Source: Rheinheimera riviphila (GTDB lineage: Bacteria; Pseudomonadota; Gammaproteobacteria; Enterobacterales; Alteromonadaceae). From it: 64,000 nt of DNA. This document shows, piece after piece, positions 35,100-44,515 of the stretch. The DNA is taken from positions 1 through 64,000 of the forward strand of contig NZ_SACS01000009.1 of assembly GCF_004005945.1 (NCBI RefSeq), written 5' to 3'. Under the pieces are notes generated by a model. It saw only the letters and a program-made list of their open reading frames with translations. It ran no database searches and was not told where the DNA came from. The translations under genes were made by a program, and so were the position numbers. The first letter of the stretch is position 1. Each line of letters starts with the position of its first letter.

Positions 35100-36370
35100 C
35101 ACTGTTGTTCGCCCGAATTTTCAGCCCGAAGTATCTCACTTTAGTCGGCAATATCACGCTGGCGATGTCTTCTTTTGTCCTGGGGTATTTGTTGTTACTG
35201 GTAGCTCCGGCGAAAGACTATGGTAATTTTGCGTTTATGCTCATTGTGCAGGGGCTCGGGTTTGGCGTGATTAATGCGTTGCTAGCATCTCCTTTATTGA
35301 TCCAGCTGCATCACAAGCAATTAAGCACTCGTCAACTTGCCGGATTTACCCGGCTGGCCTTTGCGCTGGCATTTCTGACCGGCTTGTTACAAGGCGCGTT
35401 GCTGGCGGTGCAACACTATGATCTGGCAATAGTTTTACTTTATTCTGCCGCCGGTCTAGTACAGCTCTTACGCTGGTATGGCCGTTGTTATTGCCAGAAT
35501 CTGACACCAGCGTTGGTGGTTGTGTCAGATCTGCTGTTCGGCGTTCTTTGTACCGGTGCGGCGCTGCTGTGTTGGTGGTGGCGACAACTTGATTTTCTGA
35601 ACACGGGTTGGATTTTACTGTGTAGCGGGCTCGTGGCCTGCGCACCATTTGTGGCAAGTTTAGGCCGGAGTTTGCTGCAGACAGCAGATTTTAGCGCCCT
35701 GCAACAAGGGTACTCTGCGCAGGGTAAACCAGCGTTGATTGGCGTGGTTACCGTTGAAATGACCGCTAATATCCACAGTTATCTGGTGGTGTTAATAGCC
35801 GGTGCCGCTGCCTTTGCGCCACTGGCGGCGGCAGCGCTTTTTTTACGGCCGATGTCGGTCATTCAGGCGAGTTTAGGTCAGTCAGAAAAACCGCAATTGA
35901 CCAAAGCACTGGCCGAAAATGCGTTGAATGACCATGAAAATATGGGCGGCGGTTTAGCAAAGATCATGCAGTTGATGGGGGATTTTCGCAGGTTGTCGTT
36001 CGCGGCGTTTATGCTAAATTCGGTGCTGGTCTTGATGGCATGCGTCTGTTGGCCAGTGTTGTTGTGGCCAGATGATTTAAGCCGGACTGATTTTGTGGCC
36101 GCTTTAGGTCTGTTGCTGCTGATTGCGTTGTTACGCAGTGTTCGCGGACCAACCAGCGCATTGCTGCAAGCTGCTGATCAATTTCGACCGCTGGCCAAAG
36201 TGACATTATGTTCAAGTGCCATCACGGTGCCGCTGGTCGTGGTTTTGTTGTGGTGCAGTGGGCCCATTTCAACTTTGGTCGGGATTTTGGTTGGCGAGTT
36301 GATCATGACCATCCAGATCGAAAAAATTTACCGAAAGCTGTTACAGCAACTGCCGTGCAAGGTAACCTGA
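35096..36370 (+). CDS. Second flippase-like polysaccharide membrane protein
   Basis: A 424-residue protein with about 12 hydrophobic segments and the look of the MOP/Wzx superfamily (LVGNITLAMSSFVLGYLLLL, PAKDYGNFAFMLIVQGLGFG). It is weakly similar to the flippase at 25460-26719 in layout, not obviously in sequence. A cytoplasmic loop around 275-300 is charged (KALAENALNDHENMGGGLAK). Its role may be transport of another intermediate or a modified donor. It is translationally coupled to the acyltransferase upstream. Confidence 0.72.
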   Translation: MTLLFARIFSPKYLTLVGNITLAMSSFVLGYLLLLVAPAKDYGNFAFMLIVQGLGFGVINALLASPLLIQLHHKQLSTRQLAGFTRLAFALAFLTGLLQGALLAVQHYDLAIVLLYSAAGLVQLLRWYGRCYCQNLTPALVVVSDLLFGVLCTGAALLCWWWRQLDFLNTGWILLCSGLVACAPFVASLGRSLLQTADFSALQQGYSAQGKPALIGVVTVEMTANIHSYLVVLIAGAAAFAPLAAAALFLRPMSVIQASLGQSEKPQLTKALAENALNDHENMGGGLAKIMQLMGDFRRLSFAAFMLNSVLVLMACVCWPVLLWPDDLSRTDFVAALGLLLLIALLRSVRGPTSALLQAADQFRPLAKVTLCSSAITVPLVVVLLWCSGPISTLVGILVGELIMTIQIEKIYRKLLQQLPCKVT

Positions 36371-36457
36371 CATAGGTTCATTGCACAAATTTTCGGACAA
36401 TCAGCACTGGCGGAAATGAAACGCGCCGTGTTGCTTGTTAAATTCAAAGGAAAACGG

Positions 36458-36901
36458 GTGTCAAAACAAAACAACACCAAGTGGATCAGTATCGGCAGGG
36501 CGCTCACCGATTTATGGGTTTGGACTGCGTTGTTATCGATGTTGTTTTTATGGTCTGCTAAATATCTGGTTGCCGGCGCGCCGCTTTTGCTGAAGTTTGA
36601 AACCTGGGTTGGCAGTGATGCGCCAATGCACTTTACGCTGGGTTTTTTACTGCCACTTTGCATTGGCTGGCTTGGTCGGGTTTATCGTAAAGCGCCGCGC
36701 AAGCAAGCATTGTTTTTTTTGCTGATCGCCTGCTTATATGCCTGTGACGAACTGCTGCAAATGTTGTTGCCGTTTCGAAGTGCCACCTGGAGTGACTTTT
36801 TGATTTCAATGGCAGGTTGGTGTCTGGCAATGTTGTGTTGGTTTTGTCTGTGGCAATTGTTACGTGGTCGCTTTGCCATTTGGGCAAAATATGCTGATTA
36901 A
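36458..36901 (+). CDS. VanZ-like family membrane protein
   Basis: A 147-residue protein with four membrane segments. The segment SDAPMHFTLGFLLPLCIGWL and the later YACDELLQMLLPFRSATWSD are the conserved VanZ-like pieces (His near one segment, DELLQ and R..SW.D at the next). AAAGGA lies seven bases before the GTG at 36458; the frame opens 14 codons earlier. VanZ-like genes are frequent in exopolysaccharide loci, where their role is not known. Confidence 0.75.
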   Translation: MSKQNNTKWISIGRALTDLWVWTALLSMLFLWSAKYLVAGAPLLLKFETWVGSDAPMHFTLGFLLPLCIGWLGRVYRKAPRKQALFFLLIACLYACDELLQMLLPFRSATWSDFLISMAGWCLAMLCWFCLWQLLRGRFAIWAKYAD

Positions 36902-36932
36902 CTTCAGCGGACTCGTTATAAAGTGACAGCTT

Positions 36933-37670
36933 GTGCCCGAAAAATGCGATAGTATCCAGGTTGTTAGGTGTAAATCACAAACTAAATCATCTCTTAAACG
37001 GTGGCCAGTGCATAAGTTGGATCCGATAATACAAACTCCGCGGAAAGTAGCAAAACCAGTCTGGAATGCTTTGCCGTGGTTGAGCTATAAAACCGGGCAA
37101 TGGCTGCTGCAGCTTTGTTGCGGCTGGCGAATGAGGCTACGTTGTCGCTGGTGGGGTGTCAGTACTGGCACAGGTCATCGTTATTTTGGATTGCTATTGT
37201 TGCGCCGTCATCCATCGGCGGTGATACAGATTGGCCAAAATGCAGTTTTTCGTTCCAGTCCATCAAGTAACACTATCGGACTCAATCGCCGTTGTTTTTT
37301 ATCGGCCGATGGTGGGGCCGAGTTGATCATCGGAGATGATTGTGGTTTTAGTGCGACAGTGATTAGCGCAGGTTATTCAATCCGGATTGGCGATAGAGTC
37401 ATGTGTGGTGCGAATGTCACTATTACCGATAGCGATCGCCATCCGTTGGCAGCAGCCGCGAGACACGCAGGGCAACCGGGAGTTTCAGCTGCAGTGATTA
37501 TCGAAGATGACGTCTGGCTGGGAATGAATGTGCTGGTGCTCAAAGGCGTCACTATCGGCAAAGGTGCTGTCGTTGCCGCCAATTCAGTGGTGAGCCAGAA
37601 TATTCCATCATACAGTCTTGCTGCTGGTGTTCCTGCCAGAGCGCTGCCAGGTACAGAAGTTACACCATGA
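36933..37670 (+). CDS. Acyltransferase with left-handed beta-helix (hexapeptide repeats)
   Basis: About 245 residues; residues about 95-235 contain hexapeptide repeats (IIGDDCGFSATVI, IRIGDRVMCGANV, IIEDDVWLGMNVLVLKGVTIGKGAVV) followed by SVVSQNIPSYSLAAGVPARA, typical of WcaF/WbbJ-type O-acetyltransferases. TDSDRHPLA contains the likely catalytic His. The first 75 residues are basic and unusual, and the GTG start at 36933 lacks a clear ribosome site; GTG at 37008 is an alternative. It overlaps the next gene by four bases. Confidence 0.82.
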   Translation: MPEKCDSIQVVRCKSQTKSSLKRWPVHKLDPIIQTPRKVAKPVWNALPWLSYKTGQWLLQLCCGWRMRLRCRWWGVSTGTGHRYFGLLLLRRHPSAVIQIGQNAVFRSSPSSNTIGLNRRCFLSADGGAELIIGDDCGFSATVISAGYSIRIGDRVMCGANVTITDSDRHPLAAAARHAGQPGVSAAVIIEDDVWLGMNVLVLKGVTIGKGAVVAANSVVSQNIPSYSLAAGVPARALPGTEVTP

Positions 37671-38542
37671 TCAATGTTGCCGTTTTGCTGACTTGTCATA
37701 ATCGTCGCGAGAAAACGCTCCGTTGCCTGGCAACCCTGGCACGCCAACAGTTAACCGGTATTTGCCTGACGATTTATCTGGTTGATGATGGTAGTGTCGA
37801 TGGCACCAAGGATGCGGTCGCTAGCCAATATCCGGACGTCATCTTGTTAGAAGGACATGGCGAACTCTACTGGAATGGTGGTATGCGTCTTTGCTGGCAA
37901 AGGGCACTTCAAGATGGCGCCGACTTTTATCTCTGGCTCAATGACGATGTGTCGTTGGTGAACGATGCTATCGACCGGCTCGTGGCCTGCTATCTATACC
38001 AAGCTTCGTTGCATCAGGTTGGCGCGGTGATCGGTACCATGCTGGACCCGACTGCCAACAAACCAAGTTATGGCGGTCGCAATAAAAAATATAGCTTTCA
38101 CCCGCTGGCGCTGTCTGATGTGTTGATTCCGGGGGAATCGGCGATTGAATGTGACTATATCAACGGTAACTTGTGTCTGATTCCGGCAAAAGCTCAGCAG
38201 ACCATTGGTATTTTGTCAGATAGATTTACCCACAGCATGGGCGATTTTGACTATGGCTTGAGATTGCAAGCTGCCGGTTTTAGTCTGTGGGTCGCGCCAG
38301 GTCAGTTTGGTTATTGCACACCACATTTAATCAAAGGCTCAGTTCGGGATGCAAGCATCGACATGGCGACGCGATTACAGTGGACAAAAAAACCGAACGT
38401 ATGGCCGCCTTTGCAAGAATGGTTATGGTTTGTACGCTTACATGGTGGGCCTATCAGGCCATTTCTTCAGGTAAAAGCAATTTTACGCCGTCAATTACCC
38501 CGCTTATGGCTGTGGTTAAATCAATCGAGGCCAGAGGCCTGA
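37667..38542 (+). CDS. Glycosyltransferase family 2
   Basis: A 291-residue GT-A enzyme: VAVLLTCHNRREKTLRCLATL (start of the fold), IYLVDDGSVDGTKDA, the DxD-type motif in FYLWLNDDVSL, and an acceptor-side segment DYINGNLCLIPAKAQQTIG. It resembles rhamnosyl- or related transferases of EPS loci (ELYWNGGMRLCWQRA is a family segment). It overlaps the acyltransferase gene by four bases and is followed by a 128-base gap before manC, in which I see only the manC ribosome site (AGGA). Confidence 0.88.
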   Translation: MINVAVLLTCHNRREKTLRCLATLARQQLTGICLTIYLVDDGSVDGTKDAVASQYPDVILLEGHGELYWNGGMRLCWQRALQDGADFYLWLNDDVSLVNDAIDRLVACYLYQASLHQVGAVIGTMLDPTANKPSYGGRNKKYSFHPLALSDVLIPGESAIECDYINGNLCLIPAKAQQTIGILSDRFTHSMGDFDYGLRLQAAGFSLWVAPGQFGYCTPHLIKGSVRDASIDMATRLQWTKKPNVWPPLQEWLWFVRLHGGPIRPFLQVKAILRRQLPRLWLWLNQSRPEA

Positions 38543-38670
38543 ACTCTATTCTTAGTTCTCCGGCAGCCTATATTTCATGATTGGCTAAATTGGCAAAACC
38601 ACAGTTGACATGCCTTGGCCCCTTGGTCAGACTAACGCCTTAGAACTTATGCTGAAACAGGACTTTACTA

Positions 38671-40089
38671 ATGTTCATGCCCGTAATTATGGCCGGTGGT
38701 TCAGGGACTCGTTTGTGGCCGCTGTCGCGCGGCAATTATCCAAAACAATTTCTGGCGCTGACCGGCGCGCACACCATGTTGCAGCAAACCTTGTTGCGCC
38801 TCAAAGGCATTGCGCATAGCGCGCCTTTACTGATTTGTAATGAAGATCATCGTTTTATCGCCGCCGAACAATTACGGCAACTCAATATCAATGACGCCGC
38901 CATTTTGCTGGAACCGGTGGGTCGCAATACCGCACCGGCCATCGCACTGGCTGCTTTAAAAGCAGTGCAACAAGGCGATGACCCGTTATTGCTGGTGCTG
39001 GCGGCTGATCATGTCATTAATGACACCGCCGCGTTTCAATCGGCGGTATTACAGGCCGAAGTGTTTGCCAACAGTGGTAAATTAGTGACTTTTGGCATTG
39101 TGCCGACTCATGCTGAAACCGGTTATGGTTATATTCGTCGTGGTGCCGGTGCGGCAGATGCTTATTATGTGCAGTCGTTTGTCGAAAAGCCCAATGCGGC
39201 AACTGCTGAGCAATATCTGCAAACCGGTGAGTATTACTGGAACAGCGGCATGTTTATGTTTAAAGCTTCGGCGTATTTGCAGCAGTTACAGGCATTTCGG
39301 CCGGATATTTATCAGGCTTGTGTTGCAGCACTGAGTGAACAAACCCCGGATCTTGATTTTATCCGCATCAATAAAGCCGCGTTTATGGCCTGTCCGGATG
39401 ATTCCATTGATTACGCCATTATGGAACCTTTAACCGCCCAAGCGACCGATTCGGTGGTCGTAGTTCCGCTGGACGCCGGTTGGAATGATGTTGGTGGTTT
39501 TGCCGCTTTATGGCAAGTGGCTGAAAAAGATAGCAATGGCAATGTGTTACAAGGCGATGTGTTGACTGAAAACAGTCAAAACTGCTTTGTGCGCTCAGAG
39601 CAGCAATTAATTGCGACTGTTGGTGTGTCAGATTTAGTGGTGATCAGCACCAAAGATGCGGTATTGGTCGCACATAAAGATCAGGCGCAAAACGTCAAAG
39701 CCATTGTCAATCAACTCAAAGCTGCCGGCCGCCCGGAAGTGACGTTCCACCGCGAAGTGTATCGCCCTTGGGGAAAATACGATTCAGTCGATCACGGCGA
39801 ACGCTTTCAGGTGAAACGGATCACGGTCAAACCAGGCGCGAAGTTGTCGGTACAAATGCACCATCACCGCGCTGAGCATTGGATAGTGGTATCCGGTACT
39901 GCCAAAGTCAGTATCGATGGCGTGGATCAGTACCTGACTGAAAATCAGTCGGTGTATATTCCGATCACCGCTGTACATGCGCTGGAAAACCCGGGCAAAG
40001 TGCCGCTGGAACTGATTGAAGTGCAGTCGGGTTCGTATTTAGGTGAAGACGATATTGTGCGGTTTGAAGACCGTTATGGCAGGGCTTAA
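38671..40089 (+). CDS. manC: Mannose-1-phosphate guanylyltransferase / mannose-6-phosphate isomerase
   Basis: A 472-residue bifunctional enzyme supplying GDP-mannose. The N-terminal pyrophosphorylase has [20 protein letters not shown] and FVEKP; the C-terminal type II isomerase cupin has [20 protein letters not shown], the metal-binding MHHHRAEHW and [22 protein letters not shown] precedes the ATG. It is four bases from manB, and its product goes to gmd-fcl and gmm upstream. It is also called cpsB or algA-like. Confidence 0.96.
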   Translation: MFMPVIMAGGSGTRLWPLSRGNYPKQFLALTGAHTMLQQTLLRLKGIAHSAPLLICNEDHRFIAAEQLRQLNINDAAILLEPVGRNTAPAIALAALKAVQQGDDPLLLVLAADHVINDTAAFQSAVLQAEVFANSGKLVTFGIVPTHAETGYGYIRRGAGAADAYYVQSFVEKPNAATAEQYLQTGEYYWNSGMFMFKASAYLQQLQAFRPDIYQACVAALSEQTPDLDFIRINKAAFMACPDDSIDYAIMEPLTAQATDSVVVVPLDAGWNDVGGFAALWQVAEKDSNGNVLQGDVLTENSQNCFVRSEQQLIATVGVSDLVVISTKDAVLVAHKDQAQNVKAIVNQLKAAGRPEVTFHREVYRPWGKYDSVDHGERFQVKRITVKPGAKLSVQMHHHRAEHWIVVSGTAKVSIDGVDQYLTENQSVYIPITAVHALENPGKVPLELIEVQSGSYLGEDDIVRFEDRYGRA

Positions 40090-40092
40090 GCG

Positions 40093-41472
40093 ATGACTAA
40101 GCATATGTACCGCAAAATCAGCTGCGTCAAAGCCTACGATATCCGCGGCAAATTAGGCGAACAGCTGGATAACGACGTGGCGTACCGTATTGGCCGTGCT
40201 TTTGGTGAATTTTTGCAAGCCAAAACGGTGGTGGTGGGCGGTGATGTCCGCGAAACCTCCGAAGCGTTAAAACTGGCGCTGGCCGATGGCTTGATGGACG
40301 CCGGTGTTGATGTGATTGACCTCGGCATGACTGGTACCGAAGAAGTGTATTTTGGGACTTTTCACTTAGATGTTTGTGGTGGTATTGAAGTTACCGCCAG
40401 CCATAATCCGTTGGATTATAACGGGATGAAGTTGGTACAGCAGGGTTCAAGGCCGATCAGCGGTGATACCGGTCTGTTTGATATTCAAAAATTGGCTGAA
40501 AATGCCGATTTTAAAACTGTGGCCGAACGCGGCAGTTATCGGCAGCAGTCAGTTTTGGCCGATTTTACGAAACATTTAATGGGTTACATCAACCCTACCA
40601 ATTTCAAACCACTGAAAATTGTGGTGAATTCCGGCAATGGCGCCGCTGGTCATGTGGTGGATGCGTTAGAGCAAGCTTTTGCTTTAGTAAAATTACCGGT
40701 TGAATTTATCAAAGTGCATCATCAGCCAGATGCGACTTTCCCCAATGGTATTCCTAATCCGCTATTACCGGAAAACCGGGCTGATACAGCTGCGGCGGTG
40801 TTGGCGCACAGTGCCGATTTTGGTGTGGCCTGGGATGGTGATTTTGACCGCTGCTTTTTGTTTGATGAAAAGGGTGGTTTTATCGAAGGTTATTACATCG
40901 TCGGTTTGCTGGCCGAAGCCTTTTTGCAGAAAAACCCGGGCGCACGGATTATTCATGATCCACGTTTAACCTGGAATACGATTGATTTAGTGCAGCAAGC
41001 GGGTGGACAGGCGGTACAGTCAAAAACCGGCCATGCTTTTATTAAAGAGCGGATGCGCTTAGAAGATGCGGTGTATGGCGGCGAAATGAGCGCACACCAT
41101 TATTTCCGTGATTTTGCTTATTGTGACAGCGGCATGATCCCGTGGTTGCTGGTGGCAGAATTGATGTGTGTCAAAGGCTTACCTTTGTCCGAGTTGGTAC
41201 AACAACGGATTGCGGTTTTCCCTTCCTCCGGTGAAATTAACTTCACTATTGCAGAGCCGAAGTTGATGTTGGAAAAAATTCTGGCGTTGTATCAGCCGCA
41301 GGCTTTAGTGGTTGATCACACCGATGGGATTAGTCTGGAGTTTGGTGACTGGCGGTTTAATTTGCGCAGCTCGAATACCGAACCTTTGGTGCGGCTGAAT
41401 GTGGAAAGCCGGGGTGATATAACGTTGATGCAGCAAAAAACGGCCGAGCTTGCGGCGTTGTTGACAGCTTAA
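40093..41472 (+). CDS. manB: Phosphomannomutase
   Basis: A 459-residue hexose-phosphate mutase that interconverts mannose 6- and 1-phosphate. It has the phospho-serine loop [18 protein letters not shown], the magnesium loop DGDFDRC, the sugar-binding GGEMSAHHY and the phosphate-binding [14 protein letters not shown]. It closely resembles E. coli CpsG/ManB. The gene ends the first plus-strand glycan block and is followed by the second BIME array rather than a terminator. Confidence 0.96.
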   Translation: MTKHMYRKISCVKAYDIRGKLGEQLDNDVAYRIGRAFGEFLQAKTVVVGGDVRETSEALKLALADGLMDAGVDVIDLGMTGTEEVYFGTFHLDVCGGIEVTASHNPLDYNGMKLVQQGSRPISGDTGLFDIQKLAENADFKTVAERGSYRQQSVLADFTKHLMGYINPTNFKPLKIVVNSGNGAAGHVVDALEQAFALVKLPVEFIKVHHQPDATFPNGIPNPLLPENRADTAAAVLAHSADFGVAWDGDFDRCFLFDEKGGFIEGYYIVGLLAEAFLQKNPGARIIHDPRLTWNTIDLVQQAGGQAVQSKTGHAFIKERMRLEDAVYGGEMSAHHYFRDFAYCDSGMIPWLLVAELMCVKGLPLSELVQQRIAVFPSSGEINFTIAEPKLMLEKILALYQPQALVVDHTDGISLEFGDWRFNLRSSNTEPLVRLNVESRGDITLMQQKTAELAALLTA

Positions 41473-41500
41473 AAACCGAGCCGGGTCAACACGTCAATTG

Positions 41501-42240
41501 GCGTACTACCGCTATCGCGGTGAGTAACGCCCTACGCATTTTTGTTTTTAAAACAATACCATACCGCTATTTAAGAGTAGGGCGTCACTCACCGCGTTAG
41601 CGGTAGTGCGCCATTGTTTGACATAAATTCAATTGTTGTTGCATGGCAGACTGCCTGTGGCGAGTCGTGCCCTACGCATTTTTGTTTTTAAAACAATAGC
41701 TTAAGTGTACCTTGAAAGTAGGGCGTCACTCACCGCGTTAGCGGTAGTGCGCCATTGTTTGATATAAATTCAATTGTTGTTGCATGGAGGATTGGCTTCT
41801 GCGCGTCGTGCCCTACGCATTTTTATCTTTAAAACAATAGCTTAAGTGTACCTTGAAAGTAGGGCGTCACTCACCGCGTTAGCGGTAGTGCGCCATTGTT
41901 TGACATAAATTCAGTTGTTGTTGCATCGAGGATTGCCTGCAGCGCGTCGTGCCCTACGCATTTTTATCTTTAAAACAATAGCTTAAGTGTATCTTGAAAG
42001 TAGGGCGTCACTCACCGCGATAGCGGTAGTGCGCCATTGTTTGATATAAATTCAATTGTTGTTGCATCGCGGACTGCCTGCGGCGAGTCGTGCCCTACGC
42101 ATTTTTGTTTTTAAAACAATACCATACCGGTATTTAAGAGTAGGGCGTCACTCACCGCGTTAGCGGTAGTGCGCCATTGTTTGATATAAATTCAATTGTT
42201 GTTGCATGGCGGATCGCCTGCGGCGAGTCGTGCCCTACGG
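41501..42240. repeat. Tandem BIME-like array, five 141-bp units
   Basis: The anchor GTAGGGCGTCACTCACCGCG occurs at 41577, 41718, 41859, 42000 and 42140 (spacing 141, 141, 141, 140), preceded by a half unit from 41501. Each unit has a REP, a linker (CATTGTTTGA.ATAAATTCA), an inverted REP (GGCGAGTCGTGCCCTACGC) and TTTTAAAACAATAGCTTAAG or a variant. That last linker is the reverse complement of the linker in the 155-bp array. Nothing coding is seen in this 840-base gap. Confidence 0.95.
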
Positions 42241-42271
42241 TTGAAACGCAGAATTAAGAAATTTTTAGACA

Positions 42272-42297
42272 AAAAAGCCGTCATCAGACGGCTTTTT
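42272..42297. terminator. Bidirectional terminator after the PEP-CTERM gene
   Basis: AAAAAGCCGTC-ATCA-GACGGCTTTTT is a perfect 11-bp stem with T-runs on both strands. It is 21 bases past the stop of the minus-strand PEP-CTERM gene and would also stop read-through from manB across the repeat array. Confidence 0.88.
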
Positions 42298-42317
42298 CAA
42301 TTTGCGCTAGTCGGTTA

Positions 42318-43109
42318 TTAAGCTTTACGGCGACGTGACAGTAGTGCCAGACCCGCTAACCCAAACAAGGCGATCGTAGCTGGAGCTGGAACTTCAACCA
42401 GTTCAACCATGTCCAGTAAAGCGCCTTTGCCATTCCCACCAGCAGTGGTGTTTTTTGATGGGTTGTAAACTTGCTCGCCAGCACCGCCAAAACCAATCAG
42501 CATTTCTGTTGAAGTAGCGACTACTTTTTGTTTGTATTGCACCCAGTTAGCGTTGTTATTGGCACCAGCGCTGTAATCGTAGGTGTAGTCAGCGTTAGTT
42601 TTGTCAATAACCGAACCATTGGCTTTCCAATACACGTTCAGACCATTGTTGTCTGTAGCGGTATCACGAGCGCGATACCAAAAAGATAATTCGTAAGTTT
42701 GGCCAGCTTTTAAACCAGTCAGTAACTGGAAAATACCGGTGTTGCTGTTGCCTGGTGTTTTGTAACTGAAGTGGGTGTCCATCTCCAGGTAGTGTTCACC
42801 GTCAGCTGCGTTGTTGTTGATAGTGCCGTTAGCTGAAGACAGGGTGCCATTGTGATGAACTTCAACACCTGGACCGTAACCTGCAATGTGTGACCAGCCT
42901 GGTAAGCCTGAGTACACAGCCCAACTAAAACCTTGTGGTTTTCCGGCTAAATCGCCAAAAGAGAGAGCAGGTTGTTCACCACCGAAGGTGATTGAAGTGC
43001 CTGCTGGTGCTTGCTCGAAGCTACCGTTGGTAATCAAAGAAGCATTTGCCTGAACTGACATTAAACCAGCCAGCAATACTACTGATTTTAACAAACTTTT
43101 ATTCAACAT
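42318..43109 (-). CDS. PEP-CTERM sorting-domain protein, DUF642-like body
   Basis: A 263-residue secreted protein. The N-terminal signal (LLKSVVLLAGLMSVQANA) is followed by SLITNGSFEQAPAG, a start typical of DUF642/galactose-binding-like carbohydrate-binding modules, and GLKAGQTYELSFWYRA. The C-terminus is a PEP-CTERM tail: VPAPATIALFGLAGLALL then RRRK, with PAP in place of PEP. Such tails are cut by an exosortase and mark proteins bound for the cell surface or matrix. GGGAG five bases before the ATG at 43109 sets the start. No exosortase is in the window. It is placed inside the polysaccharide locus, as usual for the family. Confidence 0.92.
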   Translation of the reverse strand: MLNKSLLKSVVLLAGLMSVQANASLITNGSFEQAPAGTSITFGGEQPALSFGDLAGKPQGFSWAVYSGLPGWSHIAGYGPGVEVHHNGTLSSANGTINNNAADGEHYLEMDTHFSYKTPGNSNTGIFQLLTGLKAGQTYELSFWYRARDTATDNNGLNVYWKANGSVIDKTNADYTYDYSAGANNNANWVQYKQKVVATSTEMLIGFGGAGEQVYNPSKNTTAGGNGKGALLDMVELVEVPAPATIALFGLAGLALLSRRRKA

Positions 43110-43150
43110 CGACACTCCCATGGCATCTGAAACTTCACTAATGGTTTACT

Positions 43151-43166
43151 GGCAATAATTATGCCA
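43151..43166 (-). promoter_or_regulatory. Sigma-54 (RpoN) type promoter of the PEP-CTERM gene
   Basis: The minus strand reads TGGCATAATTATTGCC: GG and GC are ten bases apart and match TGGCAYR-N4-TTGC. A start point near 43140 would leave a leader of about 30 bases before the ATG at 43109. The site lies inside a perfect dyad (ACTGGCA..TGCCAGT, 43148-43168). PEP-CTERM genes in several bacteria are RpoN-dependent through the PrsK-PrsR two-component system, so the assignment fits. Confidence 0.72.
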
Positions 43167-43317
43167 GTGCATGTAACTTATTGATTTATATATGGCGATG
43201 CTTTGTGCCACTTTTCGGGATGTAAACAAAACTGACGAATATGACTTCCTGTCACCTGACTACATTACTTCTCCCCGTACTGCACATTTATATTAACCAC
43301 TGAATTGCATAAAAGCA

Positions 43318-44286
43318 TCATTTAAATTGTGAAGATTTGCCGGTAATCTGCTGTTTCAACTGTTGAATGTTGCCCCAGCGCCATAGTAGAGCCGGGCGAT
43401 GTTTGGATTTTTCCTGGGTTAACCAAATTTGTTGCTGCCTATCAATGCAAATTGCTTCCAACTGACCGCCTTGTGGCACCGGTATCACTTTTTGCAGTTT
43501 AAACTGCCGATCCAATACGGCTAGGAACGGCCGGTAATCATTGTATAACGCCATATTCAGCACGTTGTCGCGAAATCTGGCGTAACCTGTCAACACAAAT
43601 AATTGATGCTCCGAATTAAATGCGCCGCCGGTGATCACACCCGGCAGGCCAGCGACTGTGGCGATTTTCACCGCTTTAGTACTGCCAGTGCTGGTATAAG
43701 GTGTTAATTGATAAACGGTGCTATGGGCACTTTGCCAGGCTTTGTTAAAAAGCAGTAGTTGCTCCGAAGTGCTGACCAATGCTTCCGCATCAAAATCATG
43801 TTGATATACCTGCAACGGGGGCAGCGGCAGATCCGGATAGACAAAACTGGTTTTACCGGTTGGATTCAGTCGATCGGAGCTTAAGTTCAGCGCTGCCCGG
43901 TATAAGTCACCACCGTTACGAACGCCACTGTTATTGCCGATATCGCCAATCCACAATTCACCCTGATGTACTGTCAACGCTTCCCAGTCCTTGTTGGCAG
44001 CGTCCATCGCGTAATGAGCCAGTACCTCGCCACTGGCGTTCAACTGATAAACCGTGGCGTTGTTACCAGAATCATTGATGGTTAAAAAAGTCCCATCCGC
44101 CTGACAGACTAATCCTGAGCTTTCGACAACTATGGTTGGGAGCGTGGCTTCTGACCCTGCTGCCGTCGCAGCATCGGCCGGAGCCAATGTTGGCGGCGAG
44201 CTGCAAGCCGCTAAGCTCAAGCCAACAACGTGAAACAACACGATCAGCGATAACCGCCGGCAAAAACGAGGACTTTGGTCAATCAC
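43318..44286 (-). CDS. Lipoprotein with predicted beta-propeller, function unknown
   Basis: A 322-residue protein with a lipobox (SLAAC, Cys about residue 28), so probably membrane-anchored in the periplasm. The body shows repeated strand patterns like FLTINDSGNNATVYQL, KDWEALTVHQGELWIGDIG, DFDAEALVSTSEQLLLF and GQLEAICIDRQQQIWLT, which look like blades of a SdiA-regulated/esterase-like propeller with calcium-binding NDSGN and GDIGNN loops. AGGGAG lies upstream of the GTG start. It is monocistronic between the PEP-CTERM gene and the export block; no function is evident. The gap 43110-43317 contains only the promoter above. Confidence 0.75.
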   Translation of the reverse strand: MIDQSPRFCRRLSLIVLFHVVGLSLAACSSPPTLAPADAATAAGSEATLPTIVVESSGLVCQADGTFLTINDSGNNATVYQLNASGEVLAHYAMDAANKDWEALTVHQGELWIGDIGNNSGVRNGGDLYRAALNLSSDRLNPTGKTSFVYPDLPLPPLQVYQHDFDAEALVSTSEQLLLFNKAWQSAHSTVYQLTPYTSTGSTKAVKIATVAGLPGVITGGAFNSEHQLFVLTGYARFRDNVLNMALYNDYRPFLAVLDRQFKLQKVIPVPQGGQLEAICIDRQQQIWLTQEKSKHRPALLWRWGNIQQLKQQITGKSSQFK

Positions 44287-44302
44287 GAGTCTTGGAACTC
44301 CC

Positions 44303-44317
44303 TGGCAGATGAAATGC
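44303..44317 (+). promoter_or_regulatory. Possible sigma-54 promoter upstream of the export block
   Basis: TGGCAGATGAAATGC has GG and GC ten bases apart, but the -12 half is ATGC rather than TTGC. It is about 200 bases before the initiating transferase start, in a 229-base gap with no other clear element. The match is weaker than the two sites above and could be chance. Confidence 0.25.
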
Positions 44318-44515
44318 GGCTACCGCCACAGCCACAAAAATGGCGGTAAACAGCAACAAATTATTGGTGTTATATTACAACAATGCCAATGAAGCTCGCC
44401 ATTGTCGTTGAATTATGGTGAGATAAGCGCTGGAATCATCGAACAACTGCAGGTATTATCGCGCCGTGACTCAAAGTCCTGTGTATGTAATTGTTATTCA
44501 TGGAAGAGATAACGT

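Noticed and set aside
41501-42240. Second regular array as a CRISPR candidate
   Set aside because: Same reasons: 141-bp units, non-unique spacers, related to the REP family.
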